Origin: Mucilaginibacter frigoritolerans | Lineage (GTDB): Bacteria > Bacteroidota > Bacteroidia > Sphingobacteriales > Sphingobacteriaceae | Direction of reading: 5' to 3' | Assembly (NCBI RefSeq): GCF_007830615.1 | Contig: NZ_VLLI01000005.1 | Coordinates: 186,001 to 250,000 of the forward strand | DNA length: 64,000 nucleotides | In this document: positions 1 to 8,821 of the stretch, piece after piece | Numbering within the stretch: the first letter of the stretch is position 1 | Layout of the letters: each line of letters opens with the position of its first letter | Notes under the pieces: model-generated | Databases searched by the model: none | Told to the model about the DNA's origin: nothing | What the model saw: the letters and a program-made list of their open reading frames with translations, nothing else | Translations under genes and position numbers: made by a program

Positions 1-30
1 TATTACCGACATCCGGACTAATAAAATAAT

Positions 31-738
31 ATGACAGGTGAAGATAAAATAAGACAAGCGTTTGAGAACAAAAACTGGCAGGAAATAAAGGTTACTGATT
101 CATGGCAGATATTTAAGATAATGGCCGAATTTGTGGATGGCTTTGAAAAATTAGCTAAGATAGGGCCATGTGTTTCTATATTTGGTTCAGCACGTACCAA
201 GAATGATAATAAATATTACAAGCTGGCAGAAGATGCGGCCCGTTTATTAACTGAACGGGGATATGGTGTAATTTCTGGTGGCGGCCCGGGTGTTATGGAG
301 GCTGCAAACAAAGGCGCTTATGAAGCCGGGGGTAAATCAGTAGGATTGAATATTGAATTGCCGTTTGAGCAATTTCATAATAAGTATATTGACAGGGATA
401 AGATACTGGAGTTTGATTACTTTTTTATCCGTAAGGTAATGTTCATGAAATACTCGCAAGGATTTATTATCCTGCCGGGAGGTTTTGGAACGATGGATGA
501 ATCATTTGAAGCGATTACCCTAATTCAAACAGGGAAAATTGCCCGGTTCCCGATTGTTTTTGTCGGCGTTGATTACTGGAAAGGGCTTTTTAACTGGGTG
601 GAAGAAAAGATGCTTAACGAAGAGCATAATATTCATCCGGATGATTTAAACCTGTACCGCGTGGTTGATACTGCAGAAGAGGCTGCTGAGCACATCTTCA
701 GGTTTTATGATAAGTACGTTCTTAAACCGAACTTTTAA
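31..738 (+). CDS. LOG-family (TIGR00730) Rossmann-fold nucleotide phosphoribohydrolase-like protein
   Basis: A 235-residue protein of the LOG/'lysine decarboxylase-like' family. Known members cleave the N-glycosidic bond of (cytokinin) nucleoside 5'-monophosphates to release base and ribose 5-phosphate. The signature PGGFGTMDE is at residues 149-157. A second family motif, SGGGPGVMEAANKGA, lies about 50 residues earlier and should form the phosphate-binding loop. The length is slightly above the usual 180-230 residues, with an N-terminal extension of about 40 residues before the CVSIFGSAR strand that opens the fold. The ATG start is the first in frame. A strong hairpin follows the stop, so the gene looks monocistronic. 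The family call is secure; the true substrate is unknown. Confidence 0.9.
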   Translation: MTGEDKIRQAFENKNWQEIKVTDSWQIFKIMAEFVDGFEKLAKIGPCVSIFGSARTKNDNKYYKLAEDAARLLTERGYGVISGGGPGVMEAANKGAYEAGGKSVGLNIELPFEQFHNKYIDRDKILEFDYFFIRKVMFMKYSQGFIILPGGFGTMDESFEAITLIQTGKIARFPIVFVGVDYWKGLFNWVEEKMLNEEHNIHPDDLNLYRVVDTAEEAAEHIFRFYDKYVLKPNF

Positions 739-776
739 TTAATACAACCATTTAAAAAGTATTGAACATCATTTTT

Positions 777-822
777 AATAAGCAGGTCTATCACTTATAG
801 TGTTTACCTGCTTATTTATTTT
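777..822 (+). terminator. Rho-independent terminator after the LOG-family gene
   Basis: The arms AATAAGCAGGT (777-787) and ACCTGCTTATT (806-816) are perfect 11-bp complements. A smaller CACT/AGTG stem sits in the loop, and a T-rich tract (TTATTTTT) follows. It lies between the stop of the LOG gene and the start of the MFS gene. Confidence 0.8.
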
Positions 823-867
823 TAACCGGATTAAAACTTTTTAGCAAAATGGTTATTTCTCATCAAT

Positions 868-2082
868 ATGGCAAAAACTAAACAATCTGCAGCACTCGGT
901 TTTATATTTATTACCATTTTTATTGATGTGCTGGGATTAGGGATTATTATTCCCGTTTTGCCAAAATTACTGCAAATACTAGGGCATATTGATGTACGCG
1001 GGGCATCCAGATATAACGGTTTGTTAACCTTTGTGTATGCCTCCATGCAGTTGATATTTGCAAGTATTATGGGTAACCTGAGCGACCGATTTGGCCGCAG
1101 GCCTATTTTACTTATTTCACTATTTGGATTTGGTATTGATTATATGGTGATGGCTTTTGCACCAACTATTTTATGGTTGTTTGTTGGGCGTACCATAGCA
1201 GGTATTTGCGGTGCCAGCACATCCACCGCTACTGCATACATTGCCGATGTAAGTACGGGTGATAAAAGGGCCGCTAATTTTGGATTAGTAGGTGCCGCCT
1301 CTGCTGTGGGGCTGATATTTGGGATTGCGCTTGGTGCGTACCTTTCGGCCATTAATTTAAGATTACCCTTTATTGCAGCCGGTGCTTTTGCATTCAGCAA
1401 TGGGCTTTACGGCTTGTTTGTCTTACCTGAATCACTAACGCCAGAGCATCGCCGGAAGTTTGAATGGAAGCGCGCCAATCCATTTTTAGCCTTGTTAAGA
1501 ATCTATCAAAAACAACCAGCCCTGGCGAGTTTATTGGGTGCAACCGCGATAGTTTATATCGCCCAAAAGGCGGTGGAATACCTGCTTTCGTTTTTTGTGT
1601 ATGAAAAATTTAACTGGACTCCAGCCAGCGTTGGTACCCTGGGGATATTTATAGGTTTGGTTTTGGTTGGCATACAAGGAGGACTCATCAGGTATACAGT
1701 GCCCAAATTTGGCCAGCAAAAAAATATTATAGCAGGGCTGATCTTTTACGCTATCGGATTAATACTTATAGCATTTGCCAGCCAGGGCTGGATGCTTTAT
1801 TTGTTTATGATCCCGTATTGTTTGGGAGGATTGTCGGGCCCGGCATTACAAGGCATAGCAAGTAATAAGGTTGCCCAAAACGAACAGGGAGAACTACAGG
1901 GGGCCTTTGCTATTTTAAACAGCATAAGCCTGATAATTGGACCTCTTTTGTTTAGCTATGTGTTTTTCTTTTTTACAAAAAAAACATCATCTGTTTATTT
2001 TCCAGGTGCGCCGTATCTTCTGGGTGCTATATTGATGCTTGTCAGTACTGTTATTACTGTCCGGAGCTTTAAAAAAGCTTAA
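868..2082 (+). CDS. MFS transporter of the TetA-like (TCR/Tet) family
   Basis: A 404-residue integral inner-membrane protein with about 12 hydrophobic segments. It starts with GLGIIIPVLP in TM1, a hallmark of the tetracycline-resistance-like drug:H+ antiporters. Loop 2-3 carries MFS motif A, GNLSDRFGRRP, at about residues 69-79. TM5 is glycine/alanine-rich (GLVGAASAVGLIFGIALGA), as in motif C of exporters. It probably exports a small hydrophobic compound by proton antiport; the substrate cannot be read from sequence. It stands alone between a terminator and a convergent gene. Its stop codon overlaps the stop of the DUF502 gene on the other strand within a shared TTAA. Confidence 0.9.
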   Translation: MAKTKQSAALGFIFITIFIDVLGLGIIIPVLPKLLQILGHIDVRGASRYNGLLTFVYASMQLIFASIMGNLSDRFGRRPILLISLFGFGIDYMVMAFAPTILWLFVGRTIAGICGASTSTATAYIADVSTGDKRAANFGLVGAASAVGLIFGIALGAYLSAINLRLPFIAAGAFAFSNGLYGLFVLPESLTPEHRRKFEWKRANPFLALLRIYQKQPALASLLGATAIVYIAQKAVEYLLSFFVYEKFNWTPASVGTLGIFIGLVLVGIQGGLIRYTVPKFGQQKNIIAGLIFYAIGLILIAFASQGWMLYLFMIPYCLGGLSGPALQGIASNKVAQNEQGELQGAFAILNSISLIIGPLLFSYVFFFFTKKTSSVYFPGAPYLLGAILMLVSTVITVRSFKKA

Positions 2083-2678
2083 TCGTTTAAACCACTAACA
2101 CCGCCGGATATTACAAACTTCATCATATCGGCAGCACTTTTATCAATGTGTTTTACTTTGTCACTTGAAATGATAACCACTTGCCCTGCAAACGAATAGG
2201 AGTAAGGGAAATAAACGGCTACTTCGCCGGGTAAATTTAAGGATGACAGGTCTTTTTGAACCAGGAAGCCGATTTTTTTTAGTCCGAATTCATTTACCTC
2301 CACCAAAACCGGCTCATTAAACTTTTTCTCTTCGCCTACAAAAGCTTCTGTTAAATCTTTTATGGATGAATACAGGAATTTGAAAAGGGGCAAACGGTTA
2401 AGCCAGCGGTTAAACCAGCGCTTAATAGGATCGGTAACTACGTTTGTTATTAAAATCCCCGCAATAAAAATAACCAACAGTACATTTAAAATGCCCAGAC
2501 CAGGAATATATATGGGTTTCCCCGTTTTTGACCCGGGCCAGAAAATGTCACTCAGGTTAAGGGCATTGTCAATGCTTCTGACTGCCCAAAATATCAAAAA
2601 AAAGGCTGCCCCAAGCGGTACGACTACTAATAGTCCTTTTACAAAGTAATTTAATAAGGCCGTGGCTATCTTTTTCAT
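2079..2678 (-). CDS. DUF502 family membrane protein
   Basis: A 199-residue protein with two N-terminal transmembrane segments (about residues 12-34 and 60-80) and a soluble C-terminal half. It carries the family's conserved PLFKFLYSSIKDLTEAF stretch. DUF502 proteins occur widely in bacteria and as plant COV homologues, without a defined biochemical role. It lies 13 bp downstream of MurF-Alr on the same strand, so the two are probably cotranscribed, which would place it in a cell-envelope context. The family call is confident; the function is unknown. Confidence 0.88.
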   Translation of the reverse strand: MKKIATALLNYFVKGLLVVVPLGAAFFLIFWAVRSIDNALNLSDIFWPGSKTGKPIYIPGLGILNVLLVIFIAGILITNVVTDPIKRWFNRWLNRLPLFKFLYSSIKDLTEAFVGEEKKFNEPVLVEVNEFGLKKIGFLVQKDLSSLNLPGEVAVYFPYSYSFAGQVVIISSDKVKHIDKSAADMMKFVISGGVSGLND

Positions 2679-2691
2679 CTGGTATTAAAAT

Positions 2692-5154
2692 TTACTCATA
2701 AAAGTACACTCTTTTCACCCTCTGCGAAACATTTGTTAGTATTTCATACGGTATGGTGCCAATTTGGGTTGCAAGTTCCTCAATCCGTAACTGATCATTA
2801 AAAACGATTACCTCATCGCCCTCTTTAACATCCGTTCCAGAAACATCCAGCATACACATATCCATGGTGATATTACCTACGGTGGGCGCTTTAACGCCTT
2901 TTATCATCATTTTACCAACGCCATTACCAAAGGCACGTAAATATCCATCAGCATAACCTATACGTACAGTTGCAATTTTACCATCTTTTGCCAGCTTGCC
3001 GCTGCGGTTGTAGCTTACAGTTTCATTTGCTTTAATCTTTTTTACCTGCGAAACACTGGTTTTTAAGCTGGCTATTGGCTGTAAACCGCCATCAGAAGCT
3101 TTTACAGCGGCGTCAACCCCGTATAAGCCTATGCCGAGCCTTACCATGTCATAATGGGCATTTGGCCAGCGTACAATGCCCGATGTGTTGCAAATGTGTT
3201 TAATCACTTTATAACCCAAAGTTTTTTCAATTTGCTTAAAAGCTTTTTCAAAGTTTTTGATTTGCTTTAAGGTAAATTCATCGTGCTGGCTGGCGTCACT
3301 TGCTACCAGGTGTGAAAATACCGACTGTACGTGCAGGTATGGGTTCTTTTCCAGCAGATCGCATAAGGTCTCAATCTCAAAATTTTCAAAACCCAGGCGG
3401 TGCATACCAGTATCTATTTTAAAATGGACAGGATAGTTTAATACATTTTTATCCTGTGCGTATTTAATGTAATCATCAAAAAGGCCGAAGCTGTAAATAA
3501 CAGGCTCAAGTTTATATTCAATCAGTTTATCAAAGGCCGATAATTCGGGGTTTAACACCATTATGGGCAACGTGATTCCGGTTGACCGTAATGCCACGCC
3601 CTCATCTATATAGGCTACTGCCAGGTAATCAACCTTGTTGTATTGAAGCATGTTGGCTACTTCGAAAGTGCCGCTGCCATACGAAAATGCTTTTACCATC
3701 GCCATTACCTTAACTCCTGGCTTTAATTTATGGCGATAATAGTTCAGGTTGTTTAATAATGCATTCAGGTTTATTTCTAAAATGGTTTCGTGCGCCTTTT
3801 GTACCAATGCACGGCTAACACGTTCAAATTCAAAGCTGCGCGAACCTTTTATCAGGATGGTTTCCTCTTTAAAATTCAGTGCACGCAGGTTTTGCAGCAT
3901 GGATGCGGTGTCGGGATAGAAATGTTTTTCAGGTACATCGAAATAATCCTTGTGCGCCAGCAAAGCTTCGCCAACACCAACAAACTTGTCGACCTTTTTT
4001 ATGCTGATCATATCGGCAACCTGTTTATACAAAACATCCGGCTGCAAGCCTGATTGGAAAATATCTGACAGGATCAACGTTTTTTTAGTGTGCTGATTTT
4101 GCTGGTTCAAAAAGTTTAAAGCAATTTCTAACGACTGTATATCAGAGTTGTAAGAATCATCAATAACCGAGCAATCATTAATGCCGGTTTTCAGTTCCAG
4201 GCGCATGCTTACCGCATTTAGGTGCTCAATCCGCTTGTCGGCTTCTACCGGGATGTAATCCATGGCCAGCATTACCGCCCAACAAACAATGGCGTTTTCA
4301 ACCGATGCTTCATCCAGAAAGGGGATAAGACATTCTATCTCACGCTCCTTGTATTTCGCACGCAGGTAAAAGTTTTTCGAAATTACTGTCTCACTAAAAA
4401 CATACAGGTCGGCCTGTTTAAATTTAGTACTCCATGTAAAGCAAGTTTTGGCTTTTATGTGCGTTTTAAAATCTATCAGCTGATCATAATTGTGGATCAG
4501 CAAACGGCAATTTTTAAATAGTTGCAGCTTTTCAATTACTTTTTGATTCCGGCTTTCAAAGCCTTCATCATGGGCCGGGCCTATATGGGTTAACACACCT
4601 ATAGAAGGTTTTATCATCGCTTCCAGCTTATTCATTTCGCTGGTGGTGGAGATACCCGCTTCAAATATGCCCAGGTTATTCTTTTCATTTATCTGCCAAA
4701 CAGAAAGCGGGACTCCGATTTGTGAGTTATAACTTTTAGGATTGCGAACAATATTTTTATCATTACACAGCAATTGGTACAACCATTCTTTTACAATGGT
4801 TTTGCCGTTGCTGCCGGTAATGCCGATAACTTCCAGATTAAAACGGTTACGGTGATAAGTGGCAAGGGTTTGCAAGGCCTGCAGCACATCATCAACAATT
4901 AAGAAATTAGCTTCCGGTACTTTAATTTCCGGGCCTTGCTTTACCACAAAGTTGCGTACACCGGCTGCGTAGGCTTCGGCTATAAACTCATGCCCGTTTC
5001 TGCGTCCGCTTAGAGCGAAAAATAAGCCTTCAGATGGATTACTGATCCTACGACTATCTGTTAACAAGGTACTGATGGTATATTCATGTCTGATGTTTCC
5101 AATGGCACGAATGATCCGTTGAATGTCTGAAATGAGGTATTGATTATTGGGCAT
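2692..5154 (-). CDS. murF-alr: Bifunctional MurF (UDP-MurNAc-tripeptide:D-Ala-D-Ala ligase) / alanine racemase fusion
   Basis: An 820-residue cytoplasmic fusion. The N-terminal half (about 1-450) is a Mur ligase with the ATP loop GITGSNGKT at 111-119. This half adds D-Ala-D-Ala to UDP-MurNAc-tripeptide. The C-terminal half (about 455-820) is a fold-type III PLP alanine racemase. Its PLP lysine is in AMVKAFSYGSG (about K488). The motif VRLGIGLYGVD, the SYNRSGK tyrosine region expected to hold the second catalytic base, and GNITMDMCMLD are all present. One protein thus makes D-Ala and uses the dipeptide; the D-Ala-D-Ala ligase is not in this window. The fusion is typical of Bacteroidota. The ATG start faces recX across a 57-bp divergent gap. 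Confidence 0.95.
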   Translation of the reverse strand: MPNNQYLISDIQRIIRAIGNIRHEYTISTLLTDSRRISNPSEGLFFALSGRRNGHEFIAEAYAAGVRNFVVKQGPEIKVPEANFLIVDDVLQALQTLATYHRNRFNLEVIGITGSNGKTIVKEWLYQLLCNDKNIVRNPKSYNSQIGVPLSVWQINEKNNLGIFEAGISTTSEMNKLEAMIKPSIGVLTHIGPAHDEGFESRNQKVIEKLQLFKNCRLLIHNYDQLIDFKTHIKAKTCFTWSTKFKQADLYVFSETVISKNFYLRAKYKEREIECLIPFLDEASVENAIVCWAVMLAMDYIPVEADKRIEHLNAVSMRLELKTGINDCSVIDDSYNSDIQSLEIALNFLNQQNQHTKKTLILSDIFQSGLQPDVLYKQVADMISIKKVDKFVGVGEALLAHKDYFDVPEKHFYPDTASMLQNLRALNFKEETILIKGSRSFEFERVSRALVQKAHETILEINLNALLNNLNYYRHKLKPGVKVMAMVKAFSYGSGTFEVANMLQYNKVDYLAVAYIDEGVALRSTGITLPIMVLNPELSAFDKLIEYKLEPVIYSFGLFDDYIKYAQDKNVLNYPVHFKIDTGMHRLGFENFEIETLCDLLEKNPYLHVQSVFSHLVASDASQHDEFTLKQIKNFEKAFKQIEKTLGYKVIKHICNTSGIVRWPNAHYDMVRLGIGLYGVDAAVKASDGGLQPIASLKTSVSQVKKIKANETVSYNRSGKLAKDGKIATVRIGYADGYLRAFGNGVGKMMIKGVKAPTVGNITMDMCMLDVSGTDVKEGDEVIVFNDQLRIEELATQIGTIPYEILTNVSQRVKRVYFYE

Positions 5155-5211
5155 GGCACGAAATTGCTTATATTTCTGTAGATAGAAGAATTTTTAACGA
5201 ATTTTGGTTTG

Positions 5212-5694
5212 ATGGATTATCCAAAAACTAATAAAATTTTTACCGAAGCAGCCGCACAAACCAAAGCCGAGCATTATTGCGCCTACCAGGAACGCTCGCA
5301 ACAGGAAATGCGCGATAAATTATACGAATGGGGTTTACACAGTTTGGCGGTCGAAAATATTATCAGCAGGCTGATAGGCGATAATTTTTTGAACGAAGAG
5401 CGTTTTGCAAAAGCCTATGCCATCGGGAAGTTTAAACAAAAAGGGTGGGGGAAGATGAAGATAAAGCAAGGACTGAAATTGAAAAGGGTACCCGATGTTT
5501 TGATCAAAAAAGCCATGCAGTTAATAGACGGCGATGAGTATTTATTGACCCTGCAAAAGATTTTAATCAAAAAAGCAGCTTTGACAAGCGAAAAAGATGC
5601 CTACAAACGCAGGTATAAGCTGCATCTGTATGCTTTAAGTCGTGGATATGAAAATGATATCATTTCTGATGTTTTGAAATCCAGTGACTTATAA
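5212..5694 (+). CDS. recX: Regulatory protein RecX
   Basis: A 160-residue, lysine/arginine-rich, all-helical protein of the RecX family, which binds RecA filaments and modulates recombinase activity. Family features are the N-terminal helices with QEMRDKLYEWG, the central LIGDNFLNEERFAKAYAIGKFKQKGWG, and the GKMKIKQGLKLKRVPDVLI tract. Three helical repeats of about 50 residues can be traced. I place the start at ATG 5212; a TTG directly upstream would add one methionine and is less likely. recA is not adjacent. The gene is divergent from murF-alr and ends just before the tRNA-array promoter. Confidence 0.9.
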   Translation: MDYPKTNKIFTEAAAQTKAEHYCAYQERSQQEMRDKLYEWGLHSLAVENIISRLIGDNFLNEERFAKAYAIGKFKQKGWGKMKIKQGLKLKRVPDVLIKKAMQLIDGDEYLLTLQKILIKKAALTSEKDAYKRRYKLHLYALSRGYENDIISDVLKSSDL

Positions 5695-5722
5695 AATAAT
5701 TAAAAAAAAGTAAAATTATTCC

Positions 5723-5752
5723 TTGCAGAATATTCTTTTCTGTCTATATTTG
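5723..5752 (+). promoter_or_regulatory. Bacteroidota-type promoter of the tRNA array
   Basis: TTG (5723-5725) and TATATTTG (5745-5752) are separated by exactly 19 bp. This matches the Bacteroidota primary-sigma consensus (TTG/TTTG, N19, TAnnTTTG). Transcription would start near 5759, about 45 nt before the first tRNA. It is the only good promoter seen in the array, suggesting that all three tRNAs come from it. Confidence 0.8.
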
Positions 5753-5802
5753 CACTCCGCAAGCGAAAAGGATATAGAAGTGATTGAAAAGCGGAATAAA
5801 AT

Positions 5803-5875
<73 letters not shown>

Positions 5876-5876
5876 C

Positions 5877-5905
5877 AAATCCCTTTCTAAAGAAGGGATT
5901 TATTG
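5877..5905 (+). terminator. Hairpin after tRNA-Gly copy 1
   Basis: The arms AAATCCCTT (5877-5885) and AAGGGATTT (5893-5901) are followed by ATTGTT. It begins one base after the tRNA 3' end. It could be a weak intrinsic terminator or a 3'-processing hairpin; the two other tRNAs carry similar ones. Confidence 0.65.
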
Positions 5906-5924
5906 TTAAAAGGTTTAAACACCT

Positions 5925-6009
5925 GCTCAGATGGTGGAACTGGTAGACACGCAGGACTTAAAATCCTGTTCCCGTAAACGGAGTGCGGGTTCGATTCCCG
6001 CTCTGAGTA
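5925..6009 (+). tRNA. tRNA-Leu(TAA)
   Basis: An 85-nt type II tRNA with a long variable arm. The acceptor GCTCAGA pairs with TCTGAGT (terminal G-U pair). The anticodon stem is CAGGA/TCCTG with loop CTTAAAA, giving anticodon TAA, and the T arm is GCGGG-TTCGATT-CCCGC. No CCA is encoded. It lies between two identical tRNA-Gly genes. Confidence 0.95.
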
Positions 6010-6010
6010 C

Positions 6011-6042
6011 AAATCCCGATACCGGCGTATCGGGATTTTGTG
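6011..6042 (+). terminator. Hairpin after tRNA-Leu
   Basis: A perfect 12-bp stem AAATCCCGATAC (6011-6022) / GTATCGGGATTT (6027-6038) with a CGGC loop, followed by TGTG. The outer arms AAATCCC/GGGATTT are the same as in the other two post-tRNA hairpins, while the inner stem differs. Confidence 0.7.
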
Positions 6043-6065
6043 TTAATATGAATACCTATACCAAT

Positions 6066-6138
<73 letters not shown>

Positions 6139-6141
6139 CTG

Positions 6142-6174
6142 AATCCTTTCCGTATCCGGAAGGGATTTTTTGTT
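6142..6174 (+). terminator. Terminator at the end of the tRNA array
   Basis: An AATCCTTTCCG / CGGAAGGGATT stem (6142-6166) followed by TTTTTTGTTT. It has the best T-tract of the three post-tRNA hairpins, consistent with being the true end of the transcript. Confidence 0.75.
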
Positions 6175-6455
6175 TCTAATGGACGTTGGTCTTGTCCCAC
6201 GAATACATGACACAGTACGAAACACGCCGGGCCAGGCGAAACAAGCGATATCTGTAAATCAATAAGTTAACCTGCCCGATGGGCTATGTTGGGACAAATG
6301 GGCCAAAAAATGTGAAATTTTAGCGAAGAAATGCTCGCCTCCCGGGACAAAATCAGCATTGTGTCGTTTTATGAGGAGATCGCTGTTTCAGGATGGTATA
6401 TAAAAGCTCGAAAATATTTATCGAAGCATCTTTTTAATACCAGATACAATTATGT
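6175..6455. other. Intergenic region after the tRNA array, no gene recognised
   Basis: About 280 bp between the array terminator and the 3' end of the alpha/beta hydrolase gene. It contains three scattered GGGACAA/TTGTCCC words and one short open frame (from about 6331, ending inside the hydrolase 3' region) that resembles nothing I recognise. No integrase or attachment-site duplication of the tRNA end is visible. Confidence 0.5.
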
Positions 6456-7334
6456 TTACTTTAAAAAGCCATCCAGATAACCTAATATTGTGTTCGTCTG
6501 CATCATTAGGCTGACATGCCCCTGCGAAGGAACAATGGCCAAATGCGATTTTGGCATCGGTACCAAATCGGCAGATACGCCACCCCCAAGTAATTGATAT
6601 GTTTTCATCAACTCAATTTTATCCAGGCCATCGTTGTCGCCTGAGATGATCAATACCGGCGAAGTAATTTTCGCAATATTGCTGTCACCCATGTCGAATG
6701 GCGTCCCGGCAAAAGCAATCATCTGTTCTAAAAACTTTGTCCATTTTGTTTTGTCCGGTGCTACAGCATCATATGCTGCTTTCATGGGGGTATTCGTTAA
6801 AAATTCGGGTTTCAAACCTTTAAGCGCATTAGTTACTACTGGCAACCAACCACTACTTTTATAAGTAGAAGAAATGATCACTAATTTTCTTACCCGTTTA
6901 GGGCTTTGTATTGTCAACTGGTAAGCCACGGAGCCACCCATGCTATATCCGGCAACATCAGCACTGTCAACTTTTAAGTAATTCATTACTCCTTCCACAT
7001 CACTTGCCAGGGTAGCCAAGTCTAATTTTCTGTCTGAAAATGGTGTGTGCCCATGCCCTTGCATTTCAATGGCAATTACTTTTCTTGTTTTTGACAATTC
7101 AGGTATTAATTGCCCCCAATTCATCTCAATGGTATAAAAAGCACCATGCAGCAAAACGAGAGGCTTACCCTCGCCATATACTTCATAATAAACTTTAATG
7201 CCATTAACAGGTACGTAGCCACTGTCAGCCGGTTTATTCTGTTGCCCTTTAGACTGAAATACTGTAAAAAAAAGCATAGCAATAATTATTAATATTGGTT
7301 TGGGGACATTAGATTCCTTAAATACTCTTTTCAT
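6456..7334 (-). CDS. Secreted alpha/beta hydrolase
   Basis: A 292-residue alpha/beta-hydrolase-fold protein with an N-terminal signal peptide (hydrophobic core about residues 13-26, ending at QSKGQ). The order of motifs is normal: oxyanion-region LVLLHGAFYT, nucleophile elbow GYSMGGS, acid region IISGDNDG, and a C-terminal histidine in SQGHVS. Substrate class (ester, lactone or other) cannot be inferred. It is probably periplasmic. The upstream region carries a direct-repeat promoter module (7473-7538) shared with two other genes in the window, leaving an untranslated leader of roughly 130 nt. Confidence 0.88.
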   Translation of the reverse strand: MKRVFKESNVPKPILIIIAMLFFTVFQSKGQQNKPADSGYVPVNGIKVYYEVYGEGKPLVLLHGAFYTIEMNWGQLIPELSKTRKVIAIEMQGHGHTPFSDRKLDLATLASDVEGVMNYLKVDSADVAGYSMGGSVAYQLTIQSPKRVRKLVIISSTYKSSGWLPVVTNALKGLKPEFLTNTPMKAAYDAVAPDKTKWTKFLEQMIAFAGTPFDMGDSNIAKITSPVLIISGDNDGLDKIELMKTYQLLGGGVSADLVPMPKSHLAIVPSQGHVSLMMQTNTILGYLDGFLK

Positions 7335-7472
7335 AAAACGTTATTTAAATTACTTTTTTACTTTAATTTCATGCTTACGCTACCCGGTTTCCGGCATTTT
7401 CGTGTTAATGTTACTATATGTTCAAAGATTCTGATCTTTCTCAGTTTGTTTTCTATAAGTTTAATATTTGTC

Positions 7473-7538
7473 CAAAGTTAAACTGGTCAGGGAACACGCG
7501 TGAGGGGAATACGTGACAATATGAGGGGCATTTGTGAC
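7473..7538 (-). promoter_or_regulatory. Direct-repeat operator plus TAACTTTG promoter (copy A)
   Basis: On the + strand, TGAGGGGAATACGTGAC (7501-7517) and TGAGGGGCATTTGTGAC (7522-7538) match at 14 of 17 positions with a 21-bp period. Twenty bases separate them from CAAAGTTA (7473-7480), which reads TAACTTTG on the minus strand, a TAnnTTTG -7 element. No TTG lies at the -33 spacing, so an activator bound at the repeats is plausible. The same arrangement occurs at 13743-13808 and 18683-18749. Confidence 0.6.
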
Positions 7539-7591
7539 CATTTGGATTTGTCCAAAGCGGGGGGATTTAGCTATATAATTACCCTTCCGGT

Positions 7592-7717
7592 TTAGCGGTG
7601 GTAAAGTTGAAGGCCTGCAAAAAGCATAAGAAAGGCTAAAAGGCCAAATAAGATAAATGCGATTATTGTCACTAGCCAGCGTGGCAACTTAGATACCTCA
7701 AATGAACGTTTTTTCAT
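7592..7717 (-). CDS. Small single-span membrane protein (41 aa), unknown
   Basis: A 41-codon frame starting at ATG 7717 and ending with TAA at 7592. It begins MKKRSFEVSKLPRW, followed by one strong transmembrane helix (about residues 15-36, rich in L/F/I/A) and ends QLYHR. The basic N-terminus before the helix predicts the N-terminus inside. It lies between the peptidase gene and the hydrolase operator on the same strand. I do not recognise a family. Support is the clean start-basic-helix-stop architecture; conservation in relatives is untested. Confidence 0.5.
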   Translation of the reverse strand: MKKRSFEVSKLPRWLVTIIAFILFGLLAFLMLFAGLQLYHR

Positions 7718-7846
7718 TTTTATGTGGTTAATTATAAATATTAATCTGTTTTGCCTGTCAATTATTTGTTATAACGCATTCTCTGAATTATTATTAGTGA
7801 AGCACGAAATATTATAAATCCATTGAGGTTTCATATGGCTATAGGT

Positions 7847-8821
7847 TTACCATTTGTTCGCATAACCAGATTTCTGGAAAAATTCATGCACCTGATTATT
7901 ATCACTATAATTCAACTCGATAATTTTGCGGATCGCCAGTTGTTTATCTTTTTCGTTATTATAATAGGACTTGCAAATTTCGTAACCCATAAAATATCCA
8001 AGATCCTGAATACCACCAGGTGCGGTTCCTCCATTATAAAGCCAGCCTTTAATTTCTTTGTCATACATTTCACCTTTAAATTTCTCCCAAAGTTCCCGTT
8101 CATGCAGTCGCCCATAAGTCATGTAAGGGAACATTAACTGCTTTTTTACAATTAACTCGGCAATAAATTCACAAGCCCCTTCTTCAATACAGTAAGCCAT
8201 CAGGTTCATGGTGCCCTTATCTTCGGCTTCAAGCCCAATCTGCTGTGTATGGGTGGCCTCATGTGTTACTATATAAACTACGTTAAGGTTATTTTTGAAT
8301 ACATTTTGTAAAAATGGAGATAACTCTGATGCGTCAACAGAGCTGTCTGCTGCGGCCATTTCAGTTCCGATTAAAATCCGGCCGGTTGAAGTTGTACCGC
8401 CGGTATTTAAATGAGCTATGGAAAAAAAGATTTCAGGTTGTTTAAAATTAGGATAAAGTAGTTTATAGCTATTCATGTTATCCTGTATGGCTTGCTTGTA
8501 TAAATCAATTTTCAGTGTTTTCGCTCTTATTGATTGCCAAAATTTTGGATATTTATTTATTGATTCGACATATTTACTGGCGTTAAGCTTGGGTCTTAAT
8601 TTTATAAAGTCCCGCATTCCGGAAGATGCTTTGTCAATAAAAAAAGTTTGCAAAACCTGCTTCTGTGCTGTTGTATCCTTAAGTTCAATCACCCGATCAT
8701 AAGCCGCCCAGAAGTTGGTGATATCTGTTGTGTGAATTTTTGACAACTGCTGGCCTTGTGAAAAAGCCCTTCCCGAAAAAATGATTAAAAATTGCAGAAA
8801 TATAATGGTGGTTCTTTTCAT
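7847..8821 (-). CDS. Exported HExxH metallopeptidase-like protein
   Basis: A 324-residue protein with an N-terminal signal sequence (MKRTTIIFLQFLIIFSG). A zinc-peptidase motif HEATH lies in VYIVTHEATHTQQIG, and a downstream EEGACEFIAEL may supply the third ligand glutamate. The region before the motif (IAHLNTGGTTSTGRILIGTE) resembles the DUF2268/GldB-related predicted Zn-dependent proteases of Bacteroidota. I set the start at ATG 8821; an upstream TTG would add four residues ahead of an otherwise canonical signal peptide. The family name is tentative; the zinc motif is clear. Confidence 0.75.
   Translation of the reverse strand: MKRTTIIFLQFLIIFSGRAFSQGQQLSKIHTTDITNFWAAYDRVIELKDTTAQKQVLQTFFIDKASSGMRDFIKLRPKLNASKYVESINKYPKFWQSIRAKTLKIDLYKQAIQDNMNSYKLLYPNFKQPEIFFSIAHLNTGGTTSTGRILIGTEMAAADSSVDASELSPFLQNVFKNNLNVVYIVTHEATHTQQIGLEAEDKGTMNLMAYCIEEGACEFIAELIVKKQLMFPYMTYGRLHERELWEKFKGEMYDKEIKGWLYNGGTAPGGIQDLGYFMGYEICKSYYNNEKDKQLAIRKIIELNYSDNNQVHEFFQKSGYANKW

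Noticed and set aside
831..1046. Antisense frames inside the MFS gene (also within murF-alr, gpmA, arg genes)
   Set aside because: They lie opposite strongly conserved coding sequences and have no recognisable domain or start context.
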